This document shows positions 1-5,926 of a stretch of 10,426 bases of DNA, in pieces; position 1 is the first letter of the stretch; the number at the start of each line of letters is the position of its first letter. Both the position numbers and the translations under genes were made by a program. The notes under the pieces are model-generated. The model was not told the DNA's origin. It saw only the letters and a list, made by a program, of their open reading frames with translations, and searched no databases. The stretch lies in assembly GCA_947446155.1 (NCBI GenBank), contig CANFFZ010000072.1, positions 1 through 10,426 on the forward strand. The letters are read 5' to 3'. The DNA is from Chloroflexota bacterium (GTDB taxonomy: Bacteria; Chloroflexota; Dehalococcoidia; UBA2979).

Positions 1-1168
1 CTTCGAACATCACGCGCATCTCCTTGCGCGCGAAGCCCGCGCCGAGGCAGAAGTGCTCGCCGATGCCAAACGCCAGGTGGTCGTTTGGCGTCCGCGTGAT
101 ATCGAAGCGGTACGGGTCAGAAAAGATGTCCTCGTCCCGGTTGGCGGACGGATACCACATAAAGACGCGGTCGCCGGAAGCGATCTTCGTGCCGCGCACC
201 TCGACGTCTTCGGTCGCGACACGCGACATGTGGTGGAGCGGGGAGGTCCAGCGCAGGATCTCCTCGACTGCGCCGTCGATCAGCGACATGTCGGCCTGCA
301 GGCGCGCGCGCTCCTCCGGGTGCTCGCAGAGGGTCACGAGGCCGCCCGAGATGGCGTTCCGGGTCGTCTCGTTGCCCGCGAGGATGATCAGGAAGCAGAA
401 GGCGAGGATGTCCTGCTCCGTCAGACGTTCGCCATCGACATCGGCCTCCAGCAGGATGCTGATGAGGTCGTCCTTCGGTTCCTTGCGACGCTGGGCGAGG
501 ATCTCCGCGAAGTAGCCGAGCATGCGCGTTTCGCCGCTCATGCTGGTCTGGCGCTCGGCCTCGCCAGAACCTCGGATCTCTTCGGGCACCTCAGCTTGGT
601 ACTCCGGGTCGCCGGCGCCGAGGACGCTGTTGGTGAGTTCGAACATCAGCGGCCAGACGTCCTGCGGAAGGCCCATCATTCCGCAGATGACCGCGAGCGG
701 GAGTTGGCTCGCAATCTCCAGGACGAAGTCGCACTCATCCCTCGATGCCACCCGGTCGAGGATCTCGTTGGTGACAGCGCGGATCTGCGGCTCCATCGCG
801 TTCACCGCTCGCGGGGTGAAGCCCTTGTTCACGAGACGTCGCATCTTCACGTGACGCGGCGGGTCCATCGTGATCAGACTGACGCCGCCATCGCCCGGTC
901 GAGGTGGAACGTAGTCGCCGGTGTCGCGCAGCCCGGCGCCGGCGATGCCCATCGAGGAGATGAAGAGTTCGGGGTGGCGTGAGACGTAGAGGATGTCCTC
1001 GTACTTCGTGAACGACCAGAAGCCGTTGAGGCGCTCCGTGCCCGGGTGCCACGGCACCGGCCGCTCCCGACGGAGGGTGCGGAACGCCTCGTGTGCCTCG
1101 TTCTGTTCGAATAGGTGAGCGTCCTGGAGGTTGATCCCGAACGGGAGCACCGCGGGGTCGATCGGCAC
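1..1168 (-). CDS. Cytochrome P450, C-terminus cut off by the window edge
   Basis: Haem-thiolate monooxygenase that would hydroxylate a hydrophobic substrate using electrons from a ferredoxin or reductase; no redox partner lies in the window. About 389 residues are visible. The I-helix oxygen-activation motif AGNETTRN is near residue 264, the K-helix ExxR is E303-R306 (EEILRW), and the haem loop FGIGEHFCLGAGFAR has its cysteine ligand at residue 374. Only the last 20 or so residues should be missing, and there is no transmembrane anchor, so it is a soluble bacterial class P450. The AGNETTRN helix recalls the CYP125/CYP142/CYP124 group of sterol and lipid hydroxylases, but that is inference. 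GTG at 1168 is the only possible start: an in-frame TAG lies 24 bases upstream with no other start codon between. It sits 28 bases after the alpha/beta hydrolase gene and is probably cotranscribed. Confidence 0.95.
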   Translation of the reverse strand, partial: MPIDPAVLPFGINLQDAHLFEQNEAHEAFRTLRRERPVPWHPGTERLNGFWSFTKYEDILYVSRHPELFISSMGIAGAGLRDTGDYVPPRPGDGGVSLITMDPPRHVKMRRLVNKGFTPRAVNAMEPQIRAVTNEILDRVASRDECDFVLEIASQLPLAVICGMMGLPQDVWPLMFELTNSVLGAGDPEYQAEVPEEIRGSGEAERQTSMSGETRMLGYFAEILAQRRKEPKDDLISILLEADVDGERLTEQDILAFCFLIILAGNETTRNAISGGLVTLCEHPEERARLQADMSLIDGAVEEILRWTSPLHHMSRVATEDVEVRGTKIASGDRVFMWYPSANRDEDIFSDPYRFDITRTPNDHLAFGIGEHFCLGAGFARKEMRVMFE

Positions 1169-1173
1169 GGGGA

Positions 1174-1180
1174 CCTCCTT
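1174..1180 (-). promoter_or_regulatory. Ribosome binding site of the P450 gene
   Basis: AAGGAGG on the minus strand, five bases before the GTG at 1168. This near-perfect anti-16S match supports the non-ATG start. Confidence 0.8.
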
Positions 1181-1196
1181 GGACGCGCCCTACTGC

Positions 1197-1928
1197 CTAC
1201 TGACAGCGGGCCAGGTGCTCCTCGAGTAGCCGGTTGAACTCGTCCGGCGCCTCGAGGTTGGACAGGTGCCCCGCGCCCTCGATCACCGCGAGCGTGGCAC
1301 CAGGGACCTGGGTAGCCATCGGCTTGGTGACGTCGGCGGGGATCAGTGCGTCCGCGCTCGACGTGATGATGAGCGTCGGCACCTTGATGCCGGCGAGGTC
1401 CGGGGTCGAGTCGACGCGGTCGGCCATCGCCTCGGAAGCGCGGGCGATCGCCTCGGCGGGCTGGCGCTGGATCATCGCGCGGATCGCAATGCGCAGGTCG
1501 GGTGAGGCGTGCTCGGACAGCAGCGGCGGCGGGCTGCTCGCGAGGAAGTCGTTGCCCTCGGCGCGCAACCGCGTCGCCAGGTCTGCGCGACGCTGCTTGC
1601 CGGCGTCGTCGTCACCGCCGGACTTCGTGTTCGCGAGGACGAGGCCAGCCACGAGGTCGCGGTGTCGCCGCAGGAATGAGAAGGCGACGTAGCCACCCAT
1701 CGACAGGCCACACACCATGACGCGGTCAATGCCGGTGCCCCGGAGGGCCATCGCAGCGGCGTCGGCGGCGGCATCCATCCAGCCGACACGCTCAGCCAGC
1801 GGCGCGCCACCGAACCCCGGGAGGTTCACGGCGACCACCGGGCCGGCCTCGCTCAGGCCAGTGACCTGCGCCTCCCACATCTCGGCGTCGAGCGGAAAAG
1901 CGTGCAGCAGCAGGATGCCAGTCGTCAT
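1197..1928 (-). CDS. Alpha/beta hydrolase, 3-oxoadipate enol-lactonase/esterase-like
   Basis: A 243-residue soluble serine hydrolase, a normal length for a single-domain alpha/beta hydrolase. The N-terminus has the oxyanion-hole strand LLLHAFPLD (H9-A10-F11). The nucleophile elbow is GLSMGG with Ser76, the acid is Asp193 in SADALIP, and the base is His221 in GAGHLSNLE, so the catalytic triad is complete. There is no signal peptide. The layout resembles PcaD-type enol-lactonases and small esterases. No protocatechuate-pathway genes are nearby, so pcaD itself is not claimed; ester or lactone hydrolysis is the safe reading. The ATG at 1928 is fixed by an in-frame TGA 12 bases upstream and by GAGAGGGA as the ribosome site. 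It lies between the phosphotriesterase-like gene (86-base gap) and the P450 (28-base gap) on one strand. Confidence 0.93.
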   Translation of the reverse strand: MTTGILLLHAFPLDAEMWEAQVTGLSEAGPVVAVNLPGFGGAPLAERVGWMDAAADAAAMALRGTGIDRVMVCGLSMGGYVAFSFLRRHRDLVAGLVLANTKSGGDDDAGKQRRADLATRLRAEGNDFLASSPPPLLSEHASPDLRIAIRAMIQRQPAEAIARASEAMADRVDSTPDLAGIKVPTLIITSSADALIPADVTKPMATQVPGATLAVIEGAGHLSNLEAPDEFNRLLEEHLARCQ

Positions 1929-1944
1929 GTTCGATCCCTCTCAC

Positions 1945-1963
1945 ACGCGGAACGGCTCCGCGT
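1945..1963 (-). other. Perfect 7-bp stem-loop in the gap before the alpha/beta hydrolase
   Basis: ACGCGGA and TCCGCGT pair perfectly around a 5-base loop, just upstream of the hydrolase ribosome site. No T-run follows, so it is not a classical terminator. A second, weaker pairing (CCTCC with GGAGG, 1994-2008) lies in the same gap. Possible roles are partial termination, RNA processing or mRNA stability between operon genes; none is shown. Confidence 0.5.
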
Positions 1964-2014
1964 CGTCGTCAAGTCAGTGGAGCCAGTATGCCCCCTCCGC
2001 CGTGGAGGCGGGAC

Positions 2015-2959
2015 TCAGTCGGCGGAACCCGTCAAGAACCGCCGGGGCACGTCGACGAGCATCGTCTGGATGTCCTTCTCACTGACGCCGGACGCCCGCA
2101 GCGCGGGGACGGCGACGGTGCTCACGAACAGGTAGCGCGTGGGGCCGAGCGAAGCCGGAGCGGAGGCGCCCGCGCGAATCGGTGCGGGCGCGTAGTCATG
2201 GCCGAGCATGAGGCGGTCGACCCAGCCGCGGTCGATCAGCGCCTTCACGGTGGCGTTCCGGGTCTCCCACGAGGGGCGGCCGGCCGCGCCGGGGTAACGG
2301 TCCATCGAGAGGTAGACGCCCGTCTTGAGCATGGTTTCGAGGTACGTGATGTCGTCCGTGTCCGCGCTGTGGCCGATGCAGATGCGCTCCATCGGAGCAC
2401 CTTCCTCCTGGAAGATCTGCACCTGACGTGAGCCGACCTGCTCCGGGGCCCAGTGGTGGGTGCTGATCGGGCAGTTGGTCTGCTTCAGGGCGCGCGCGGC
2501 ACCTCGAAGGATGCGCTCGCCCTCGGGGGTCACACCGCCGATGTCATTCGCGACCTTGATGGCGCCCGCCTTGATGCCGGTGTCCTCGATGCCCACCTGG
2601 ATCTCGCGGACGAAGATGCTCGTGATCTCATCGAGATCACGCGCCCAGAAGGAGCGCGGCACGTCGCGCCAGATGCCGGTGGCTGCGATCACGTTGACGC
2701 CGGACGCCCTCGACACCTCGCGCATGAAGGAGACGTCACGGCCGAGGTCGGGCGTGCTGAGGTCGATCACCGTCCCAATGCCGCCGGCCTTCGCCTCGGC
2801 CAGTTCGCGGATGGTGTTGGCCTTCGTCAGGTCCCAGTCGAAGAGCCACGGGTAGTGCTTGTTGTCCTCGCCCATCCCCACGAGCACGTGCTCGTGACTG
2901 AGCGTGACACCCAGTTTCGAGGCGTCCACTGGTCCGAGTACGGTCTCGACTGTTGGCAT
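2015..2959 (-). CDS. Phosphotriesterase-family metallohydrolase (PTE-like lactonase type)
   Basis: A 314-residue binuclear-metal amidohydrolase-superfamily protein. All expected metal ligands are seen: H22-E-H24, the bridging lysine K135 in AIKVAND (carboxylated in the family), H168 in STHHW, H197 in GHSADTDD, and D255 in LGHDY. The spacing and length closely match phosphotriesterase-like lactonases (SsoPox type), which hydrolyse lactones with some organophosphate activity. The DRYP (220-223) and HDY motifs also point that way. Residue W97 (ATGIW) and the REIQVGIEDTGI segment look more like true phosphotriesterases. There is no signal peptide, so it is cytoplasmic. The ATG at 2959 is preferred over an upstream in-frame TTG at 2974, because that TTG overlaps the ribosome site GGGAGGT. 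It lies 52 bases after the MBL-fold gene and belongs to the same hydrolase/P450 cluster. The true substrate is unknown. Confidence 0.93.
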   Translation of the reverse strand: MPTVETVLGPVDASKLGVTLSHEHVLVGMGEDNKHYPWLFDWDLTKANTIRELAEAKAGGIGTVIDLSTPDLGRDVSFMREVSRASGVNVIAATGIWRDVPRSFWARDLDEITSIFVREIQVGIEDTGIKAGAIKVANDIGGVTPEGERILRGAARALKQTNCPISTHHWAPEQVGSRQVQIFQEEGAPMERICIGHSADTDDITYLETMLKTGVYLSMDRYPGAAGRPSWETRNATVKALIDRGWVDRLMLGHDYAPAPIRAGASAPASLGPTRYLFVSTVAVPALRASGVSEKDIQTMLVDVPRRFLTGSAD

Positions 2960-2965
2960 GCTTCT

Positions 2966-2972
2966 ACCTCCC
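2966..2972 (-). promoter_or_regulatory. Ribosome binding site fixing the start of the phosphotriesterase-like gene
   Basis: GGGAGGT lies six bases before the ATG at 2959. It occupies the codons that a longer reading from TTG at 2974 would translate, so it decides for the shorter protein. Confidence 0.75.
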
Positions 2973-3011
2973 AAGACTCCCGAGGCGGCATCCTACGCCG
3001 TCGCCCGCGCT

Positions 3012-3866
3012 TCAGGCCTTCGGCGTCATCTCGCGGTAGACACGCCCCACACCGTCACCAATGCGCGCGAAGCCGCGCCACTGGCCAAAGCGAGCCTCGA
3101 GGGCGACGCGGACGGCCTCGGTGCCGTCCGGTAGGGGGCGGCCCTCGCGGTGCGCCGCCTGAGCGGTGGTCACGAAGGCGGCGATGAAGTCGCGGGCCTC
3201 CTCCAGCGCGGGCCGCGAGCCGATGGGGCCGTGGCCGGAGACGAAGCGGTCGAAGGGGAGGTCGAGGATGCGGGTATCGGTCTCGATCCACTCGGCCATG
3301 TAGCCATCGATCATGTAGGGGACGCCGCCGTCCTGCACCACGTCACCCGTGAACAGCAGTCCGTCATCCGGCAGGTTGATGAAGATGTCGCCGCTCGTGT
3401 GCGCTCGACCGAGGTAGACGAGGTCGATGCGGCGACCGCCGAAATGCAGTTCGAGCCGCTGGTCAAAGGTGAGCGTGGGCGGGGTGATGTGGACGGTCTT
3501 CATCTCCTCGGACCACTCGATGCCTCGTGCGACGACGCCCTGTTTCCACTCCTCACCGAGTTCCTCGAGTTCGCGGCGGCAGTTCACGTGTCCCACGATG
3601 GTGGCGTCCGTGAACTCTTCGTTGCCGAAGGCATGGTCCCAGTGTGCGTGGGTGTCCACGAGGTAGCGGATGGGTTTGTCGGTGATCTTGCGGACGTCCG
3701 CCCGCAGGTCGCGCGCGAATGACGGCAGGCGGAGCGAGTCGATGACCAGCACACCGTCGTCGCCGACGATAATCCCGGCGTTGGTCAGACCCTCGTGCAG
3801 TCGTGCATAGACGCCTCGTGCGACCTCGACGATCTCGGTCCGCGCGCCGTTGCTCTGGCTCACCAT
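3012..3866 (-). CDS. Metallo-beta-lactamase-fold hydrolase
   Basis: A 284-residue MBL-fold metallohydrolase that should bind two zinc or iron ions. The ligands are visible in order: H73-A-H75-W-D77-H78 (HxHxDH), H156 in GRAHTSGD, D175 in LFTGDVV, and H212 in SGHGP. The N-terminal GIIVGDDGVLVIDS strand is typical of the SoxH/cyclase-like MBL hydrolases rather than true beta-lactamases. There is no signal peptide. The fold acts on thioesters, lactones, phosphodiesters and other groups, so the substrate cannot be named. The ATG at 3866 has GGAG six bases upstream. An in-frame ATG at 3905 would add 13 residues (rich in Arg and Pro) but has no ribosome site, so the shorter form is preferred. It follows the EEP gene by 71 bases and precedes the phosphotriesterase-like gene by 52, probably in one operon. 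Confidence 0.92.
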   Translation of the reverse strand: MVSQSNGARTEIVEVARGVYARLHEGLTNAGIIVGDDGVLVIDSLRLPSFARDLRADVRKITDKPIRYLVDTHAHWDHAFGNEEFTDATIVGHVNCRRELEELGEEWKQGVVARGIEWSEEMKTVHITPPTLTFDQRLELHFGGRRIDLVYLGRAHTSGDIFINLPDDGLLFTGDVVQDGGVPYMIDGYMAEWIETDTRILDLPFDRFVSGHGPIGSRPALEEARDFIAAFVTTAQAAHREGRPLPDGTEAVRVALEARFGQWRGFARIGDGVGRVYREMTPKA

Positions 3867-3913
3867 CGCGTGCTCCGTCCTCGGCCTCCTGGCCGGCGCG
3901 AGCATACGAGGTC

Positions 3914-3931
3914 AGCGCGCTTCGCGGCGCT
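3914..3931 (-). other. GC-rich stem-loop just after the EEP gene
   Basis: AGCGC pairs with GCGCT, continuing inward as GC/GC past one bulged base around a GAA loop. It starts 6 bases past the EEP stop codon, and no T-run follows. It may partly separate EEP expression from the four genes downstream, or simply stabilise the 3' end; the call is by eye. Confidence 0.35.
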
Positions 3932-3937
3932 CGAGGA

Positions 3938-4780
3938 CTACTTCAGGCGCACGCCGACGACCAGACCGTCGTGGTCGGAGCCAGGGAGGTCGAACACCTG
4001 CTCGTCGCAGGCGGCAAGGCCGCGGATCAGGACATGGTCGATGCGGATCGAGAGGTTGAGGGTCGGCGTGTGCGTCGGCTGCTGTGACGCAGCGGAGACC
4101 GGGCGCACACCGGAACGCCTCAAAAAGTTGAGGAATTGCGGGGAGTAGATCGTGGCGTTGATGTCCCCGATCACCATCACTGGCCCCGTGGCCTGGAGGA
4201 TCTCCCATTCCAGGAGGTCGTACTGCTTGCCGTGCTCCCGGTAGGTGATGGTGCTGAGCGACGGGATCTCGTGCGTGCTCAGGACGGTGACAGTCTGGTC
4301 GCCCACACGCACGCGCGCCGCGAGCGGCTCGCGTCCGGGGATCGGCGGGTCAAGGGGGACGCGTCGCATGTCCTCGAGTGGCAGCCGTGAGGCGAGGGTG
4401 ACCCATGGCGTCTCCGTGGAGATGCGGTACGGGTATGCCTTCGCGAGCACCGGAGAAAAGTCCTCGAACTCCAGCGTCAACTCCTCGAAGACAACGATGT
4501 CGGGGGACTGCGCGAGTACCGCGTCCGCGAGCGCACTCAGTTGGAGATTGCCGACCAATACATTCGCGGTCACGACTCGAAGGCCCGCAGTCTCAGAGCA
4601 TGAGCGTCCACGCACCAGTAACAGGTTCACGCTGAGCATGACGACGGCCCACAGCATGAAGGGCACAGCCGCGAGTGCCACCAGCTTCCACCGACGAAAG
4701 ATGACGACGGGAACAATGAGTAGACCGAGGGGAAGGCCGAAATAGGGCGCGAAGTTCAGCGCGCCATCGATGACCCACAC
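3938..4780 (-). CDS. Membrane-anchored endonuclease/exonuclease/phosphatase family protein
   Basis: A 280-residue protein with two N-terminal membrane segments (about residues 10-28 and 33-56), joined by a short RRWK loop, followed by an EEP (DNase I-like) catalytic domain. Family motifs are present: TAN with N73, FEEL with E100, STH with H170, GDIN with D206 and N208, IDH with D248, and SDH with D269-H270. The Mg-dependent active site therefore looks complete. The positive loop suggests the N-terminus and the catalytic domain face outside. Relatives cleave phosphodiesters or phosphomonoesters, but the substrate here is unknown. The region before the domain is shorter than in many relatives, which have a further membrane helix. 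Two in-frame GTG codons lie after an in-frame TGA: GTG at 4786 is only two bases from the GAGAGG ribosome site, whereas GTG at 4780 is eight bases away and is preferred. It heads the minus-strand cluster and diverges from the membrane-protein gene. Confidence 0.9.
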   Translation of the reverse strand: MWVIDGALNFAPYFGLPLGLLIVPVVIFRRWKLVALAAVPFMLWAVVMLSVNLLLVRGRSCSETAGLRVVTANVLVGNLQLSALADAVLAQSPDIVVFEELTLEFEDFSPVLAKAYPYRISTETPWVTLASRLPLEDMRRVPLDPPIPGREPLAARVRVGDQTVTVLSTHEIPSLSTITYREHGKQYDLLEWEILQATGPVMVIGDINATIYSPQFLNFLRRSGVRPVSAASQQPTHTPTLNLSIRIDHVLIRGLAACDEQVFDLPGSDHDGLVVGVRLK

Positions 4781-4785
4781 AGGCA

Positions 4786-4805
4786 CTGCCTCTCGTCAGA
4801 GGCAG
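4786..4805 (-). promoter_or_regulatory. Perfect 8-bp hairpin covering the EEP ribosome binding site
   Basis: CTGCCTCT pairs perfectly with AGAGGCAG around a 4-base loop. The 3' arm contains the ribosome site AGAGG and ends at the first G of the first GTG, so folding would hide the site in the mRNA. It could act as a translation-control hairpin; the function is inferred from position only. Confidence 0.5.
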
Positions 4806-4860
4806 CGGACACCACCTCGTGACAAGGATGCCATCCCGCGGACAATGAGCGGCTATTCAA

Positions 4861-4866
4861 ATGATA
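4861..4866 (-). promoter_or_regulatory. Possible -10 box for the EEP/hydrolase cluster
   Basis: TATCAT (one mismatch to TATAAT) lies in the most AT-rich stretch of the divergent gap, about 80 bases before the EEP start. No clear TTGACA-like -35 is seen 16-18 bases upstream. A -35 at that spacing would overlap the dyad at 4880-4899. No convincing plus-strand promoter was found for the membrane-protein gene. Confidence 0.3.
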
Positions 4867-4879
4867 TCGCGATGGCACC

Positions 4880-4899
4880 CCGTCATTTCGATATGAGGG
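4880..4899. promoter_or_regulatory. Imperfect palindrome, possible operator in the divergent promoter region
   Basis: The core TCATTTCGATATGA (4883-4896) is symmetric at 12 of 14 positions, and the outer CC/GG pairs extend it to 20 bases. An 8-bp palindrome ATCGCGAT lies nearby at 4865-4872. Lying between two divergent genes and over the likely minus-strand -35 position, the dyad could bind a dimeric regulator. No regulator gene is in the window. Confidence 0.35.
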
Positions 4900-4980
4900 C
4901 GTATCTCAACGGCACGTACATTCCAAGCACGGAGTCGCAAGGGATGGACGCCATGGTGCAGGGCAGTCAGGCGGTCATCG

Positions 4981-5772
4981 ATGAGACTTCCTCTCGCCGA
5001 GCACGTCTGCGGATCCCTGCTCGGGTGCGCCCGTTTTTTGCGCCTGGCGATCGTCGCGCTGATCGTCGCCGCTGCGGACACGGCGACAGCCCAGCTCAGC
5101 CGTCGGGGCGGCACCTTCGATTTCGAGCCGGTCACAGTGCTGCGGATCCTCTCGGCGCTCACGATCCTGCGCTACCCCCTCGCTGGGTTCGTGCTGTCGC
5201 TGGAGGTGGACAAATGGGACTGGTTCTGGCTGGGGATGGGAGACCAGAGCCCGGCGGCGCAGGAGGTCTACCAACACTGGGACAAGAGCGTGGACCTGAT
5301 CTGCCTCGGCATCGCCGCGATCGTGGTCCTGAAGTGGCCGGACACGAGGGCGAAAGTACTGGCCCTCGGTGCATTCGCGTGGCGGAGCATCGGACTGGCC
5401 GTGTACTTCGCCACGGATCAGCGCTGGCTGCTCATCATTTTCCCGAACGTCTTCGAGAGCATCTTCCTGCTGTACCTGATCTTCCGAGTCCTTAGCGGCC
5501 ACCAGCAGATGCTCTACAGCCGAAAGGCGATGGTGCTGGTCACCCTCGCGCTACTGATACCGAAGGTGGCGACCGAGATCTTCCTGCACTTCCTCAACGA
5601 CCGCCCATGGAACCGCTACCAGCTGCTGTCAGGTGACCTCGCGATCCTTGATGCGTGGATCTGGGGTGGCCTGCTGTACTTCCTGCCGCTATGGGCCCTC
5701 GTCATGCTCGTGACTCACGCGCATGGCCGAGCGACGCACGGCGACCCCGAGGCACAGGTCAGCGCCGTCTGA
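4981..5772 (+). CDS. Unrecognised polytopic membrane protein
   Basis: A 263-residue protein that I cannot assign to a named family. It has about six or seven hydrophobic segments (roughly residues 19-36, 52-75, 103-119, 124-144, 150-172, 183-204 and 226-246). Polar, possibly functional clusters lie between them: DKWDW (77-81), HWDKSVD (99-105), a WRSIG segment (134-138), and FPNVFES (154-160). The D77-x2-D80 plus D101-x3-D105 pattern, following LRILSALTILRYPL, loosely recalls the CDP-alcohol phosphotransferase motif, but the spacing is off and the glycines are missing. The ATG at 4981 is the first possible start after an in-frame TGA at 4894; its ribosome site is poor. It is the only plus-strand gene here, divergent from the EEP gene and convergent with the tRNA-Lys/sbcCD block, so it is probably transcribed alone. 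Confidence 0.85.
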   Translation: MRLPLAEHVCGSLLGCARFLRLAIVALIVAAADTATAQLSRRGGTFDFEPVTVLRILSALTILRYPLAGFVLSLEVDKWDWFWLGMGDQSPAAQEVYQHWDKSVDLICLGIAAIVVLKWPDTRAKVLALGAFAWRSIGLAVYFATDQRWLLIIFPNVFESIFLLYLIFRVLSGHQQMLYSRKAMVLVTLALLIPKVATEIFLHFLNDRPWNRYQLLSGDLAILDAWIWGGLLYFLPLWALVMLVTHAHGRATHGDPEAQVSAV

Positions 5773-5775
5773 GAA

Positions 5776-5802
5776 GGGTGGCCAGGGGATGGTTGGGAAG
5801 GG
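5776..5802 (+). other. Putative G-quadruplex motif in the convergent gap
   Basis: Four G-runs (5776-5778, 5785-5788, 5795-5797, 5800-5802) are separated by loops of 6, 6 and 2 bases, meeting the usual G3-N1-7 pattern. It fills the gap between the membrane-protein stop and the 3' end of the tRNA gene. No hairpin-plus-T-run terminator is visible for either direction. Such patterns arise by chance in GC-rich DNA. Confidence 0.45.
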
Positions 5803-5803
5803 T

Positions 5804-5878
5804 TGGTGAGCCCGCTCGGATTCGAACCGAGGACCGATGGATTAAAAGTCCACTGCTCTACCGCTGAGCTACGGGCCC
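5804..5878 (-). tRNA. tRNA-Lys (anticodon TTT), CCA encoded
   Basis: A complete 72-base cloverleaf plus encoded CCA at 5804-5806. The acceptor stem GGGCCCG/CGGGCTC has one G-T pair, with discriminator base A. The D arm is GCTC/GAGC, and the anticodon stem GTGGA/TCCAT holds the loop CTTTTAA, giving TTT, which reads AAA and AAG lysine codons. The T arm CTCGG/CCGAG has the canonical TTCGAAT loop. There is no intron. It lies 48 bases after sbcC on the same strand and may be read through from it. A weak TACCAT box (5888-5893) just upstream could be its own -10, but without a clear -35. Confidence 0.97.
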
Positions 5879-5926
5879 CAGCCTCGGATGGTACACGGCG
5901 CGTCCGGTGACGGCTTCCGCCCTGCC

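Noticed and set aside
53..982. Long plus-strand open frame (309 codons) opposite the P450 gene
   Set aside because: The minus strand encodes an unambiguous P450 through this whole stretch. The plus-strand product has no recognisable motif and is a GC-rich antisense shadow.
4770..5495. Plus-strand open frame of 241 codons overlapping the membrane-protein gene
   Set aside because: Its distal part turns into an Arg/Gly/Pro-rich out-of-frame product of the membrane protein, and its proximal part lies in the promoter region with no ribosome site.
5773..5926. Attachment site or integrated element at tRNA-Lys
   Set aside because: I saw no second copy of the tRNA 3' end and no integrase gene in the window.
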